The notes below the pieces were generated by a model that saw only the letters and a program-made list of their open reading frames with translations, did not search any database and was not told the origin of the DNA. This document shows positions 7,979 to 17,733 of a stretch of DNA of 64,000 nucleotides, piece after piece; within the stretch, counting starts at the first letter, position 1, and each line of letters begins with the position of its first letter. Position numbers and translations under genes: made by a program. The stretch comes from Paractinoplanes maris. GTDB taxonomy: Bacteria > Actinomycetota > Actinomycetes > Mycobacteriales > Micromonosporaceae. The stretch spans positions 372,001 through 436,000 of the forward strand of contig NZ_JALPVL010000004.1 of the NCBI RefSeq assembly GCF_023544465.1, written 5' to 3'.

Positions 7979-9384
7979 TGCGCCTCCCGCGTCGCGTCGG
8001 CCGGCCGCTGAGCCTCGGTTGACGGCGCCGCGTCCGCTGATCGCCGCGGGCTTGGTGGACGCGTCGCGTCGGTTGACTGGTCCGAGGCCGTCGGGTCCGG
8101 GGGCGTCAGCGGCAGCACCGCCCGAACCACGAAGTCGTCGCCGTCGGGGCCGGCCGACAGCGTGCCGCCCAGGAGGGTGGCGCGCTCGCGCATGCCCGGC
8201 AAGCCGTGGCCCGGGCTGGGCGTCACCGGGCCGGTCACCCTGTTGCGCACGATGAGCTCCAGCCGGTCGGCCAGGCCGCGGGCATCGATGCTGACCGGGG
8301 CGCCGGGCGCGTGGCGTGCGGCGTTGGCCAGCGCCTCCTGCAAGATCCGATAAGCAGCCAATTCCGCCGCCCCACCCAGGGTGGGCAGCCTATCGGGTTC
8401 CTCGCGGGGAGCCTGCGAGTTATCCACAGGGGCGCCGCGGTCACCGTCCGGTTCCGGGCCGGCGCCCGCGGCGAACGAGCCCGACCGCCGGAACGTGACG
8501 TCGACGCCCGCGGCCAGCGCGTTCGCGATCAGGTCGTCGACCTCGGCCAGCCCGGGCTGCGGCGCGAGCAGCGCCTCACCCTCCTCGGCCCGCAGCACGC
8601 CGAGCAGCCGTCGCATGTCCGTGAGCGCCTCCCGGGCCGACGACGCGATGCCGGCGAGCTCGTCCTTGGCCGCGGGCGACAGCTCGCCCACCCGGTAGGG
8701 CGCCGTCTCGGCGCGGACGGCGATCATCGACATGTGGTGGGCGACCACGTCGTGCATCTCGCGGGCGATCCGTGTGCGTTCCTCCAGCACGGCCCGTTTG
8801 GCCCGCTCGAGTTCGGTGAGCTCCTCTTTCTCGGCCAGCAAGGCCCGCGTACGCCGCCGGCGCGCGACGATGTCGCCGAGCGCGGCGATCGCCACCAGCA
8901 GGATCGCCGCGCCCCAGGCGTTGGCGTCCGGGGCGTACACAAAGACCGGGACCAGGCTGAGGGCCGTCGCCCAGATGGTCAGCGAGGCGTCCTCGACCAC
9001 CGCCAGGCGGCCCAGGATCAGCAGGAAGCCGAGGATCTGGACCGTGTTCCACGGCCACGACTCCTGGGCGGAGGGTTCCAGCGTGCCCAGGAAGAGCATC
9101 ACGAAACCCAGCCGCCAGGCGAGCACCGGGCGACGGAGAGTGAAGGCGACCGGCAGCACCGAGCCGACCGCCACGATCGAGACCCAGACGTCGTCGAGCT
9201 TCCTGGTCTCGGTCAGGTAGGCGCCGGCGGCGAGCCCGAGGCCGGCCAGGGCCAGCAACCCGAGGGGCTGGACATAGATCCAGGCGCGGGCCCTCGGCGC
9301 CGGGCGGGGAGTCTCCAGCGACCACAACAGGCGGCGCAGCGGCCCCGTGGCATTGCGCCGGGTCACCGGGCCGATAGTCTCCAC
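7975..9384 (-). CDS. Sensor histidine kinase, NarX/DesK type (HisKA_3)
   Basis: A 469-residue kinase. Residues 40-170 hold about five hydrophobic helices with hardly any extracytoplasmic loop, so it may sense a membrane signal. A coiled region (AEKEELTELERAKRAVLEE) leads to the HisKA_3 phospho-acceptor H211 in REMHDVVAHHMS. The ATP-binding domain includes the N box (LQEALANAARHA) and G box (GHGLPGMRERATLLGG). The 45-residue tail is Ala/Thr/Pro-rich and repetitive. Paired with the response regulator by a 4-base overlap. Confidence 0.9.
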   Translation of the reverse strand: METIGPVTRRNATGPLRRLLWSLETPRPAPRARAWIYVQPLGLLALAGLGLAAGAYLTETRKLDDVWVSIVAVGSVLPVAFTLRRPVLAWRLGFVMLFLGTLEPSAQESWPWNTVQILGFLLILGRLAVVEDASLTIWATALSLVPVFVYAPDANAWGAAILLVAIAALGDIVARRRRTRALLAEKEELTELERAKRAVLEERTRIAREMHDVVAHHMSMIAVRAETAPYRVGELSPAAKDELAGIASSAREALTDMRRLLGVLRAEEGEALLAPQPGLAEVDDLIANALAAGVDVTFRRSGSFAAGAGPEPDGDRGAPVDNSQAPREEPDRLPTLGGAAELAAYRILQEALANAARHAPGAPVSIDARGLADRLELIVRNRVTGPVTPSPGHGLPGMRERATLLGGTLSAGPDGDDFVVRAVLPLTPPDPTASDQSTDATRPPSPRRSADAAPSTEAQRPADATREAQ

Positions 9385-9405
9385 TCCGGCAGGTTACGGC
9401 GCTGA

Positions 9406-10173
<768 letters not shown>

Positions 10174-10199
10174 CCTTCACAACAAGGAGCATGAGAGAA

Positions 10200-10967
10200 G
10201 TGTCTGGATTGCTGGCCGGCAAGCGGCTGCTCATCACCGGCGTCATCACCGACGCCTCGATCGCGTTCTCGGCGGCCAAGACCGCCCAGGAGAACGGGGC
10301 GACCGTCGTGCTGACCGGCTTCGGCCGGATGTCGCTGGTCGAGCGGATCGCGAAGCGCCTGCCCGAGCCGCCGCCGGTGATCGAGCTCGACGTCACCGAC
10401 CCGGAGCACCTGGCCGCGCTGCCGGACAAGGTGCGCGAGCACGTGGACGGGATCGACGGGGTGCTGCACTCGATCGCGTTCGGCCCGCAGAGCGTGCTCG
10501 GCGGCGAGTTCCTCAACGCGCAGTGGGAGGACGTGTCGAAGGCGCTGCACGTGTCGACGTACTCCTACCAGGCGCTGGCCGTCGCCTGCCTGCCGCTGAT
10601 GCAGGCCGGGGGCAGCATCGTGGGTCTGACCTTCGACGCCACCAAGGCGTGGCCGGTCTACGACTGGATGGGCGTGGCCAAGGCCGGGCTCGAGTCGGCC
10701 AACCGCTATCTGGCGCTGCACCTGGGTCCGAAGGGCATCCGCAGCAACCTGGTCAGCGCCGGGCCGCTGCGCACGATGGCCGCCAAGTCGATCCCGGGCT
10801 TCGAGCAGTTCGAGGACGCGTGGGCCGCCCGGGCGCCGCTGGGCTGGGACCTGCACGACACCACGGCCACCGGCAAGGCGATCTGCGCGCTGCTCTCCGA
10901 CTGGTTCCCCGCCACCACCGGTGAGGTTGTGCACGTCGACGGGGGTTACCACGCGCTGGGGGCATGA
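10200..10967 (+). CDS. inhA: Enoyl-ACP reductase InhA
   Basis: A 255-residue NADH-dependent enoyl-ACP reductase, the last step of each fatty acid elongation round and the isoniazid target in mycobacteria. The N terminus GLLAGKRLLITGVITDASIA matches the FabI/InhA nucleotide site; the catalytic pair is Tyr154 and Lys161 (YDWMGVAK), and SAGPLRTMAAKSI is the substrate loop start. GTG at 10200 is used: AAGGAG lies 10 bases upstream and the start aligns with mycobacterial InhA, whereas the ATG at 10191 almost touches that site. It follows fabG1 by 26 bases. Confidence 0.94.
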   Translation: MSGLLAGKRLLITGVITDASIAFSAAKTAQENGATVVLTGFGRMSLVERIAKRLPEPPPVIELDVTDPEHLAALPDKVREHVDGIDGVLHSIAFGPQSVLGGEFLNAQWEDVSKALHVSTYSYQALAVACLPLMQAGGSIVGLTFDATKAWPVYDWMGVAKAGLESANRYLALHLGPKGIRSNLVSAGPLRTMAAKSIPGFEQFEDAWAARAPLGWDLHDTTATGKAICALLSDWFPATTGEVVHVDGGYHALGA

Positions 10968-11055
10968 CTGACTGCACCGGAGGAGCGGAGCGTACGTAGG
11001 GCCAGGAAGGCATGCCAACTGCTAACTCAGCTCAGCCCGGTGGGATAGTGGAGCG

Positions 11056-12069
11056 GTGGTCTATGACGCCTTTGTTCTGCTGTCCTTCGGTGGCCCCGAG
11101 AAGCCCGACGATGTGATGCCGTTCCTGCGCAACGTGGTGCGCGGGCGGGGCGTCCCCGACGAGCGCCTGGCCGAGGTGGCCGAGCACTACTACCACTTCG
11201 GCGGCGTCTCGCCGATCAACCAGCAGAATCGCGACCTGCTCGCCGCCGTGGAGAAGGACTTCCAGGAGAACGGCGTCGGCCTGCCCACCTACTGGGGCAA
11301 CCGCAACTGGCAGCCGATGCTGGCCGACACGGTGGCGCAGATGCGCGACGACGGCATCACGCACGCGCTCGGGTTCGCGACCAGCGCCTACGGCGGGTAT
11401 TCGTCGTGCAAGCAGTACTGGGAGGACATCGCCGACGCCCGGGCCAAGGTTGGTCCGGGCGCCCCGGTGATCTCCAAGCTGCGCCAGTTCTGGGATCACC
11501 CCGGCTTCGTCGAGCCGCACGCTTCGGCCGTCCGGTCCGCACTGGCCACCCTGGACGAGAGCCGGCGCGCCACGACGCGCCTGGTCTTCACCGCCCACTC
11601 GATCCCGTCGAGCATGGCCCGCACGGCCGGCCCGACCGGCGGGCGCTACGAGGCGCAGTTGCACGAGACCGCGCGGCTGGTGGCCGGGAACGACGACTGG
11701 GACCTGGTCTGGCAGAGCCGCTCCGGCCCGCCGCAGGTGCCGTGGCTGGAGCCCGACATCAACGACCACCTCGAGACGCTCCAGCAGCAGGGCGTCACCG
11801 ACGTCGTGGTCAGCCCGATCGGCTTCGTCTCCGACCACCTCGAGGTGCTCTGGGACCTCGACAACGAGGCGGCCGACACGGCCAAGCGGCTGGGTCTCGG
11901 GTATGCGCGGGCGGCGACGCCCGGCACCGATCCGCGCTTCGTGACGATGGTGCGCCAGCTCGTGCAGGAGCGCACCGGCGGTGCGCCGCTCGAACGGCTC
12001 GGTACGCTGCCGGTCTGGGACGACTGCCCGGTCCCGTGCTGCCCACCCCCACAGCGACGAGGAGCATGA
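11056..12069 (+). CDS. hemH: Ferrochelatase (coproporphyrin III type)
   Basis: A 337-residue ferrochelatase that inserts iron into the porphyrin, by family in the coproporphyrin-dependent haem route of actinobacteria (also called CpfC). Seen: LLSFGGPEKPDDVMPFLRNV, YGGYSSCKQY and the histidine in FTAHSIP, plus SPIGFVSDHLEVLWDLD with the conserved glutamate. C118 with the C-terminal C324, C328 and C329 (DDCPVPCC) fit the [2Fe-2S] cluster known from actinobacterial members. GTG at 11056 follows GGAGCG. The place after fabG1-inhA is the same as in Mycobacterium tuberculosis. Confidence 0.93.
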   Translation: MVYDAFVLLSFGGPEKPDDVMPFLRNVVRGRGVPDERLAEVAEHYYHFGGVSPINQQNRDLLAAVEKDFQENGVGLPTYWGNRNWQPMLADTVAQMRDDGITHALGFATSAYGGYSSCKQYWEDIADARAKVGPGAPVISKLRQFWDHPGFVEPHASAVRSALATLDESRRATTRLVFTAHSIPSSMARTAGPTGGRYEAQLHETARLVAGNDDWDLVWQSRSGPPQVPWLEPDINDHLETLQQQGVTDVVVSPIGFVSDHLEVLWDLDNEAADTAKRLGLGYARAATPGTDPRFVTMVRQLVQERTGGAPLERLGTLPVWDDCPVPCCPPPQRRGA

Positions 12070-12848
12070 TGCCCGAGCGCAAGGCCGTCGAGAGCTGGCT
12101 CACCGACATGGACGGGGTCCTCGTCCACGAGGGTGTGCCGGTGCCGGGCGCCCCCGAGTTCGTCAACCGGATGAAGACCTCCGGGAAGCCGTTCCTGATC
12201 CTCACCAACAACTCGATCTACACGCCGCGTGACCTGCAGGCCCGGCTCACCCGGATGGGCTTCGACGTGCCCGAGACGTCGATCTGGACGGCCGCTTTGG
12301 CCACCGCGCAGTTCCTGGCCGACCAGCGGCCGGGCGGCACGGCGTACGTCATCGGCGAAGCCGGTCTGACCACGGCCATGCACGCGGCGGGTTATGTACT
12401 GACCGAGTTCGACCCCGACTACGTGGTGCTGGGGGAGACCCGCACCTACAGTTTCGAGGCGATCACCAAGGCGATCCGGCTGATCGACGGCGGTGCCCGC
12501 TTCATCTGCACCAACCCGGACGCGACCGGCCCCTCGAACGAGGGCGCGCTGCCCGCGGCGGGCTCGGTGGCCGCGATGATCTCCAAGGCCACCGGCGTCG
12601 ACCCGTATTTCGTCGGCAAGCCCAACCCGATGATGATGCGGTCGGCCCTCAACACCATCGAGGCCCACAGCGAGAGTACGGCGATGATCGGCGACCGGAT
12701 GGACACCGACATCCTCTGCGGGCTGGAGGCCGGCCTGGAGACGATCCTCGTGCTCACCGGCATCAGCACCCGCGAGGAGGCGGAGCGTTATCCGTTCCGC
12801 CCGTCCCGCATCATCAACTCGGTCGCCGACCTGATCGACGAGATCTGA
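12066..12848 (+). CDS. HAD-IIA (NagD-like) phosphatase
   Basis: A 260-residue HAD phosphatase. Motif I is W-L-T-D-M-D-G-V-L near residues 11-19, motif II LILTNNS, motif III the K in VGKPNPMMM and motif IV MIGDRMDTDI; the C2-type cap is typical of subclass IIA (NagD, 4-nitrophenylphosphatase-like). The natural substrate is not evident; family members hydrolyse sugar phosphates, nucleotides or pyridoxal phosphate. The first ATG overlaps the hemH stop (ATGA, 12066-12069), and a second ATG follows at once; AGGAGC precedes both. Translationally coupled to hemH. Confidence 0.88.
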   Translation: MMPERKAVESWLTDMDGVLVHEGVPVPGAPEFVNRMKTSGKPFLILTNNSIYTPRDLQARLTRMGFDVPETSIWTAALATAQFLADQRPGGTAYVIGEAGLTTAMHAAGYVLTEFDPDYVVLGETRTYSFEAITKAIRLIDGGARFICTNPDATGPSNEGALPAAGSVAAMISKATGVDPYFVGKPNPMMMRSALNTIEAHSESTAMIGDRMDTDILCGLEAGLETILVLTGISTREEAERYPFRPSRIINSVADLIDEI

Positions 12849-12851
12849 CCC

Positions 12852-13250
12852 ATGGCTCATCCACTCATGTTCGACGAGTCGGATGAGGTGCTTCACCGCG
12901 TACGGGAATTGGCCCTGGCCTTTCCCGACGCGGCGGAGAAGGTGTCGCACGGGATCCCGGCGTTCTTCACGACCAAGGTGTTCGCCTATTACGGCGGGTC
13001 GGTCAAGGTGGACGGGGAGTATCGGCGGCATCACCAGTCGCTGCTGGTGCTGCTCGATGCGGACGAGCGGGTGGCGCTGACCGACGACCCGCGCTGTTAC
13101 GTGCCGGCCTATCTCGGGCCCAGTGGGTGGATCGGCGTCGACCTGGACGACGACACCGACTGGGCCGAGGTCGCCGAGCTGCTCGACGCCAGCTATCGCC
13201 GCACGGCCGGGCCACGCCGGGTGGCCCGGCTCGAGAAGCTCAGGGGATGA
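12852..13250 (+). CDS. MmcQ/YjbR-family protein
   Basis: A 132-residue protein of the MmcQ/YjbR (CyaY-like fold) family. Visible features are FPDAAEKVSHGIPAFF, the K in FTTKVFAYYGG, and GPSGWIGVDLD near the C terminus. Members are small single-domain proteins often described as DNA-binding from their fold, without proven function. It begins three bases after the HAD gene and so is probably the last gene of the fabG1 operon. Its end overlaps the converging hydrolase gene by 11 bases. Confidence 0.85.
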   Translation: MAHPLMFDESDEVLHRVRELALAFPDAAEKVSHGIPAFFTTKVFAYYGGSVKVDGEYRRHHQSLLVLLDADERVALTDDPRCYVPAYLGPSGWIGVDLDDDTDWAEVAELLDASYRRTAGPRRVARLEKLRG

Positions 13251-13767
13251 GGCGGTCGAGCAGCGGGAACTCGTCGTAGACCTGGTTGTAGTCGCCGAAG
13301 TGACCGTCGTCGCGGATGATCTGGGTGCCGCCCAGCCGGTCGAACATGGCCCGGCCCTGGTGCTCGTCACAGCCGTACGGGTCCTGGCGGGAATTGATGA
13401 ACACGAACTCCCCGGCGTGGGCCCGGATGGTGTCCCAGTCGTAGCCGGCTTGCAGCACGGGCTCGTCGGAATCGTTGGGCGGCGTGGAGTATCCGGCCAC
13501 GAGGATCGCCTGGGCGACGGTCACGTGTTCGAGCAGCGCGAGCAGCAGCGCGGACCCGCCGGAGTGGCCGACGAGCACGGTCTGCTCGTCGAAGTGGTGC
13601 GCCTCGAGGACCCGGGGCAGTAACTCGGCGACCGGCTCGACGTTGAGCCCGGGGTAATGCGGAACCTCAACCTCGTACCCCCGCTCGGTCAGCCGTGCCG
13701 CGAGCCAGGGATACCAAGCCACGCCGGGATTGCCGCCGGTGCCGTGAAAGATGATCGCCTTTCGCAT
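13240..13767 (-). CDS. RBBP9/YdeN-like alpha/beta hydrolase
   Basis: A 175-residue serine hydrolase of the small RBBP9/YdeN type. It starts MRKAIIFHGTGGNPGVAWYP, has the nucleophile elbow G-H-S-G-G-S near residue 73, the acid in N-S-R-Q-D-P near 129 and the catalytic histidine in D-D-G-H-F-G near 155. All three catalytic residues are present. The substrate is not known. It is transcribed divergently from the L,D-transpeptidase gene, with 43 bases between the starts. Confidence 0.87.
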   Translation of the reverse strand: MRKAIIFHGTGGNPGVAWYPWLAARLTERGYEVEVPHYPGLNVEPVAELLPRVLEAHHFDEQTVLVGHSGGSALLLALLEHVTVAQAILVAGYSTPPNDSDEPVLQAGYDWDTIRAHAGEFVFINSRQDPYGCDEHQGRAMFDRLGGTQIIRDDGHFGDYNQVYDEFPLLDRLIP

Positions 13768-13798
13768 CGACGCATTCTTGCAGACGATCAATTTGTCA

Positions 13799-13804
13799 TA
13801 GTGT
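13799..13804 (+). promoter_or_regulatory. -10 element TAGTGT, leaderless L,D-transpeptidase transcript
   Basis: TAGTGT fits the actinobacterial TAnnnT -10 pattern and ends 6 bases before the ATG at 13811. There is no ribosome-binding site, so the transpeptidase is probably translated from a leaderless message. The 43-bp AT-richer gap is shared with the divergent hydrolase gene. Confidence 0.4.
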
Positions 13805-13810
13805 GGTGTG

Positions 13811-14650
13811 ATGTATACCCGTAGGGGGATGGCGGGCGGGCTGCTCGTGGTGGCGCTGGGAGCCACCGCGGCCATGGCGGCCACCCGCGGCGAACCCGAC
13901 GGGACCCTGACCGTACGCCGGGTGCCGGCCGCCGTCGTGGCGGCGCCCACGGTCGAACCGGTGCCGAAAGCCGGGCCGGCGCCCGCCGGGCTGCCCAAGA
14001 TCTCGTACTGGCACGCGGCCCGGGGCTTTCCGCCGGATCCGGCGCCGCACTCGCTCGAAACGGTGGCCGAGGGGCTGCGACCGCACGGCAAGGTCGCCGT
14101 CTACGACGCACCGGGCGGGACGGCTCGGGCGTTCCTGCCCCGCACGATCAGCGGCCTGCCGGTGACGGCGCCGGTCGTCTCGCGGCGGCCGGGCTGGCTG
14201 GCGGTGCTGATCCCGTCGATCAACCGCCGCATCGGCTGGGTGCCGGTCAGTGCCGGGACCGTGCACCCGCTGCGCGACCAGCTCATCGTCGACCGCGGTG
14301 AGCGGCGGCTCACCTGGCTGCACAACGGCAAGCCGCGCGGCGACTGGGAGGTGGCGGTCGGCTCCGCACGGACGCCGACGCCGCTCGGACGGACCTTCGT
14401 GATGGGGCGCACCATCACCCAAGGAAACGTCTATGCCGGGCTGGACGCGCTGGTGCTCGGCGCGATCCCCGACGACCGGGACGCGCTGTCGGCCTCGCTG
14501 CGCAACGGGCACACCGCGATCCACGCGTGGAGCGACGAGTCGGCCTTCGGGCGGGCCATCTCCAACGGCTGCATCCGGATGCCCCCGGACGCGCAACGCA
14601 CCCTGCTGCGCCACATCCCCGAGGGCGTCGTGCTCACCGTGGTGGAGTGA
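13811..14650 (+). CDS. L,D-transpeptidase (YkuD domain)
   Basis: A 279-residue exported protein with a twin-Arg-like start (YTRRGMAGGLLVVALGA) that forms a signal or anchor helix. The YkuD catalytic domain ends in AIHAWSDESAFGRAISNGCI: the histidine and the cysteine (C254) of the HxG...SxGC signature are present, with R256 after it. A preceding SH3-like segment (KVAVYDAPGG...GWLAVLIPS) is present. It should cross-link peptidoglycan 3-3 or attach a ligand. The GTG at 13808 is a second possible start. Its last 17 bases overlap the gene on the opposite strand. Confidence 0.88.
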   Translation: MYTRRGMAGGLLVVALGATAAMAATRGEPDGTLTVRRVPAAVVAAPTVEPVPKAGPAPAGLPKISYWHAARGFPPDPAPHSLETVAEGLRPHGKVAVYDAPGGTARAFLPRTISGLPVTAPVVSRRPGWLAVLIPSINRRIGWVPVSAGTVHPLRDQLIVDRGERRLTWLHNGKPRGDWEVAVGSARTPTPLGRTFVMGRTITQGNVYAGLDALVLGAIPDDRDALSASLRNGHTAIHAWSDESAFGRAISNGCIRMPPDAQRTLLRHIPEGVVLTVVE

Positions 14651-14942
14651 CGTCCCCGGTCCGCAGCCAGGCCGCCTTGGCCGCGGCCCGCTCCTCGTCG
14701 GCCCCCGCCGAGCGCAGCAGCTCGAGCACCGGCCAGTGCGAGATCGTCTCGGCCTGGCTGCCGGCCATCACCAGATGCAGGTAATCGCCCAGCACGTCCC
14801 CGAGCACCAGCCGGTCGCGGGTGAACTCGCGCAGCGCGGGCAGGGCCGCCGAGTGGTCGTCGGCCGGTCCGAGCCCCTCGAGCATCGCGGTGACGCGGGC
14901 GGCCAGCACTCGCTGTCCCTCGTCCAGTTCCGGCATCTGCAT
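14634..14942 (-). CDS. Conserved-looking hypothetical protein
   Basis: A 102-residue soluble, helical, acidic protein: a helix-rich body with VLAARVTAMLEGL, ALREFTRDRLVLGDVLGDYLHLVMAG and AAAKAAWLRTGDV. I do not recognise the family. The codon usage fits the neighbours and the frame closes within the converging transpeptidase gene (17-base overlap). There are two ATG codons at the start (14942 and 14936) and no strong ribosome-binding site, so the start is uncertain. Confidence 0.55.
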   Translation of the reverse strand: MQMPELDEGQRVLAARVTAMLEGLGPADDHSAALPALREFTRDRLVLGDVLGDYLHLVMAGSQAETISHWPVLELLRSAGADEERAAAKAAWLRTGDVTPPR

Positions 14943-15062
14943 GTCGTCAACGTAAAGGGCGGCGCCAACCCGGCGCTGCGGAAACCGGCGTGAGCCGGGT
15001 CGCGTGAGGCGTCGATCACGAGCCCGATTCGCCGACCGGCCGGACGGGGCAAAGCGGCGCCC

Positions 15063-16292
15063 ATGACCGACAGCTTCCGCGCGCTGCGCTCCGTGCCCTT
15101 CCGGTGGTATTTCGGCGGGCAGATCGCCTCGGCCAGTGGAACCTTTGTGCAGCAGACGGCGATCGGGTGGCTCGTGCTGCAACTGACCGGTTCGGCCTCG
15201 GCGCTGGGGCTGGTGCTCGCGGTCGGTGGCGTGCCGTCGCTGCTCTTCGGGCCGTGGGGCGGGACCGTCGCCGACCGGTTCGACCTGCGCCGGCTCATCC
15301 TCGTCACCCAGGCCACGTACGGCGTCCTGGCCTTGATCCTGTGGCTGGCCGCGATGGCCGGACATGCGGGGGTGCCGCTCATCATCGCGGTCAGTGTGGC
15401 CGGTGGCGTCATCGGGATCGTCGACTCACCGGCCCGGCAGGCCTTCGTGAGCTCGCTCGTGCCGGCGCCGGATCTGTCCAGCGCGGTCAGCCTCAACGGC
15501 GTGGTGATGAACAGCGCCCGCGTCGTCGGTCCGGCCCTGGCCGGCGTGCTCATCGTCGCGGCCGGCACAACGGCCTGCTTCGCCGTGAACGCGTTCTCGT
15601 ATCTGGCCGTCATCGCCGCGCTGCTGGTCATCCGGCCGCTCACGACCGGCCGCCGCGCGGTCTCGCACACCGGCGTGGCCGACGCCATCCGGTACGCCCG
15701 GACGCGTCAGCAGGTCTGGCTGCCGCTGGTGATGATGGCGTTCGTCGGCCTGCTGGCGTTCAACTTCGCCGTCGTGCTGCCGGTGCTGGCCAAGCAGACC
15801 TTCCACGGCGACGGCGGCACCTACGGGCTGCTCTCCACGATGCTGAGCGTCGGCGCCGTTCTCGGCTCGCTCGCGGTGGGACTGATCAAGCACCCGAGGC
15901 GTACGTATCTGGTCTTCACGGCCTTTGCCTTCGCGGCCGGCATGGCCCTCACCGCGGTCGCCCCCGACGTGCCGGTTGCCGCCGTCACCCTGCTGCTGAC
16001 CGGCGCGGCCGCGTTCGGCTTCGCCACCCTCGCGTCCACCGCGATCCAGTTGCACGCCGCCCCGGAGTACCGCGGCCGCGTCCTGGCGCTCTGGGTCTTC
16101 GTCTACCTCGGTACGACCCCGATCGGCAGCGTGCTCAGCGGCTGGCTCAGCGGCCAGGGCGGCCCGCGCCTGGCCCTGCTCGTCGGCGCGGCCGCGTGCC
16201 TGGTGGCCGCGCTCATCGCGACGCGGGTGCACACCCCGCCACACATCGACGACGTGCAGGCTCAGGAATCGCGCAGCCCGACGCAGTCGTAG
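15063..16292 (+). CDS. MFS transporter, EntS-like exporter
   Basis: A 409-residue transporter with 12 hydrophobic segments. It begins FRALRSVPFRWYFGGQIASA, the loop 2-3 motif is GPWGGTVADRFDLRRLI, and the region IVDSPARQAFVSSLVP is typical of the MFS_3/EntS group, members of which export siderophores or drugs. The substrate is unknown and no siderophore genes are nearby. The final 31 bases overlap the converging GNAT gene. Confidence 0.87.
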   Translation: MTDSFRALRSVPFRWYFGGQIASASGTFVQQTAIGWLVLQLTGSASALGLVLAVGGVPSLLFGPWGGTVADRFDLRRLILVTQATYGVLALILWLAAMAGHAGVPLIIAVSVAGGVIGIVDSPARQAFVSSLVPAPDLSSAVSLNGVVMNSARVVGPALAGVLIVAAGTTACFAVNAFSYLAVIAALLVIRPLTTGRRAVSHTGVADAIRYARTRQQVWLPLVMMAFVGLLAFNFAVVLPVLAKQTFHGDGGTYGLLSTMLSVGAVLGSLAVGLIKHPRRTYLVFTAFAFAAGMALTAVAPDVPVAAVTLLLTGAAAFGFATLASTAIQLHAAPEYRGRVLALWVFVYLGTTPIGSVLSGWLSGQGGPRLALLVGAAACLVAALIATRVHTPPHIDDVQAQESRSPTQS

Positions 16293-16795
16293 TCCCAGAA
16301 CGTGGCCGAGTAGACCAGCGTGCCGGTCATCCACGGCTCGTACGCGGTGAGCGGAAAGACCTGGAACGCCACGTCCGGGATGCGCAGCGACGGCTTGCGG
16401 AAACCGAGGTCCCCGCCGGCCCGGAAGCCCGCCTTCGCGTAGTAAGCCGGATCCCCTTCGAGGAAGACGAGCGGCACCCGCTGCTCGTCGGCGATTTCGA
16501 GGCCGCGCTTGACCAACGCCCGCCCCACACCCTGCCGCTGGTGTCCGGGCAGGACGCCGAGCGGGCTGAGCACCCAGACGTCGACCAGCCGCGGCGGTGC
16601 GTCGAGCAGGCTCCGGGTGAACATGACGTTCCCGACGACCTGCCCGTCCACCTCGGCCACGAGCGACAGCGACTCCGGGTCGTCGCGTCTGAGCGCCGTC
16701 ACCAGCTCGGCGACCTTGTCGCCGTGCGCGCCGCCGAAAGCCGCCCGATGCACCTCGGCGACGTCGTCCCCATCCCGCTCCACCCGAATCTCCAT
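16262..16795 (-). CDS. GNAT N-acetyltransferase (YhbS-like)
   Basis: A 177-residue GNAT-family protein. The acetyl-CoA site motif is GVLPGHQRQGVGRALVKRGL (Q/R-x-x-G-x-G/A), followed by PLVFLEGDPAYYAKAGFR, which is typical of YhbS-like members. It would transfer an acetyl group from acetyl-CoA to an amine, with unknown substrate. The ATG at 16793-16795 faces the NUDIX gene, with 55 bases between starts, and the end overlaps the MFS gene. Confidence 0.87.
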   Translation of the reverse strand: MEIRVERDGDDVAEVHRAAFGGAHGDKVAELVTALRRDDPESLSLVAEVDGQVVGNVMFTRSLLDAPPRLVDVWVLSPLGVLPGHQRQGVGRALVKRGLEIADEQRVPLVFLEGDPAYYAKAGFRAGGDLGFRKPSLRIPDVAFQVFPLTAYEPWMTGTLVYSATFWDYDCVGLRDS

Positions 16796-16850
16796 GGTGG
16801 TGCAGGCTAGTGACCGCGGTGTCCGGGCGCCCCCGAATTAGGCTCACGAG

Positions 16851-17255
16851 GTGACAGCCGAAGTGATCGCCGCGGCCTGGGTCTGCGTCCGCGACCGCCG
16901 GGTCCTGGTGGTGCGTCCCCGGGGTTCGGACGCTTTCTATCTGCCCGGCGGCAAACCGGAGCCCTTCGAGACGTACGCCGAGGCCGCCGCCCGCGAGACA
17001 CGGGAAGAGGTCGGCCTCACCGTCGACCCGGCCGACCTCACCCTGCTGACCGAGATCGTGGCCCCCGCCCACAACCGCCCACCCGGCACCGAGGTGCGGC
17101 TGATCTGCTTCACCGGCGGCAAACCGGACGAGCAGCCGGCTCCCGCCAACGAGATCGCCGAACTGGCCTGGTTCACCTCGTCCGACGCCGACCGCTGCGC
17201 CCCGGCCATCCAGCTGCTCCTGGCCGAACTGGTCACGGCCGATCGGATCGACTGA
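16851..17255 (+). CDS. NUDIX hydrolase
   Basis: A 134-residue single NUDIX domain. The box G-x5-E-x7-R-E-x2-E-E-x-G is complete: GG-K-P-E-P-F-E-T then AAARETREEVGL (residues about 33-57). It would cleave a nucleoside diphosphate linked to another group; the exact substrate cannot be read. The start is GTG at 16851 with GAGG just upstream. The end overlaps a second, unrelated NUDIX gene on the other strand by 23 bases. Confidence 0.88.
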   Translation: MTAEVIAAAWVCVRDRRVLVVRPRGSDAFYLPGGKPEPFETYAEAAARETREEVGLTVDPADLTLLTEIVAPAHNRPPGTEVRLICFTGGKPDEQPAPANEIAELAWFTSSDADRCAPAIQLLLAELVTADRID

Positions 17256-17733
17256 AATACCGGGCCGCGACGGCGGTGTGAATGCTGAAACCGAGCTCGG
17301 CCGGGCCTTCGAGGACTTCCCAGCCGTGCGTCTCGTCGTTGGGCTTGGACGGCGGGATGTCGTCGGCCGAAGCCAGCGCCGGGAAGCGGGCGAACAGGAG
17401 CAATGTGCTGTCGGGGGCGCTGATCGCGTCGTAGAGGGTGGCCGTCGCCGGGTCGGCGGTCAGGCCGGTCTCCTCGAAGAGCTCGCGCGCCGCGCCGTCC
17501 TGCCAGGACTCGCCGAAGTCGAGGTAGCCGCCGGGCAGCGCCAGCTGGTCGAGGGCGGGCGGGATGGCCCGCCGGATCACCAGCAGGCCGGCGCCGACCG
17601 GCTGCACGGCGACCGCGACCGGGCTCGGGTTGCGGTAGGACATCTCGCCGCAGGCTGCGCAGCGACGCGGCCAGGAGAGGCCCGGCACGAAGCGCGCGCC
17701 GCAGAACGTGCAGTGCTTGAAGCGGTCAGGCAT
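17233..17733 (-). CDS. NUDIX hydrolase with zinc ribbon
   Basis: A 166-residue protein with an N-terminal four-cysteine zinc ribbon (C8-x2-C11 and C25-x2-C28: HCTFCGARF, RRCAACGEM) followed by a NUDIX domain with box GGYLDFGESWQDGAARELFE-E-T-G-L. The layout recalls NADH pyrophosphatase-related proteins, but it is shorter than NudC and lacks the SQPWPFPxS motif, so NAD(H) specificity is not supported. It follows the next leftward gene with an 8-base overlap, so the two are probably one operon. Confidence 0.86.
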   Translation of the reverse strand: MPDRFKHCTFCGARFVPGLSWPRRCAACGEMSYRNPSPVAVAVQPVGAGLLVIRRAIPPALDQLALPGGYLDFGESWQDGAARELFEETGLTADPATATLYDAISAPDSTLLLFARFPALASADDIPPSKPNDETHGWEVLEGPAELGFSIHTAVAARYFSRSDRP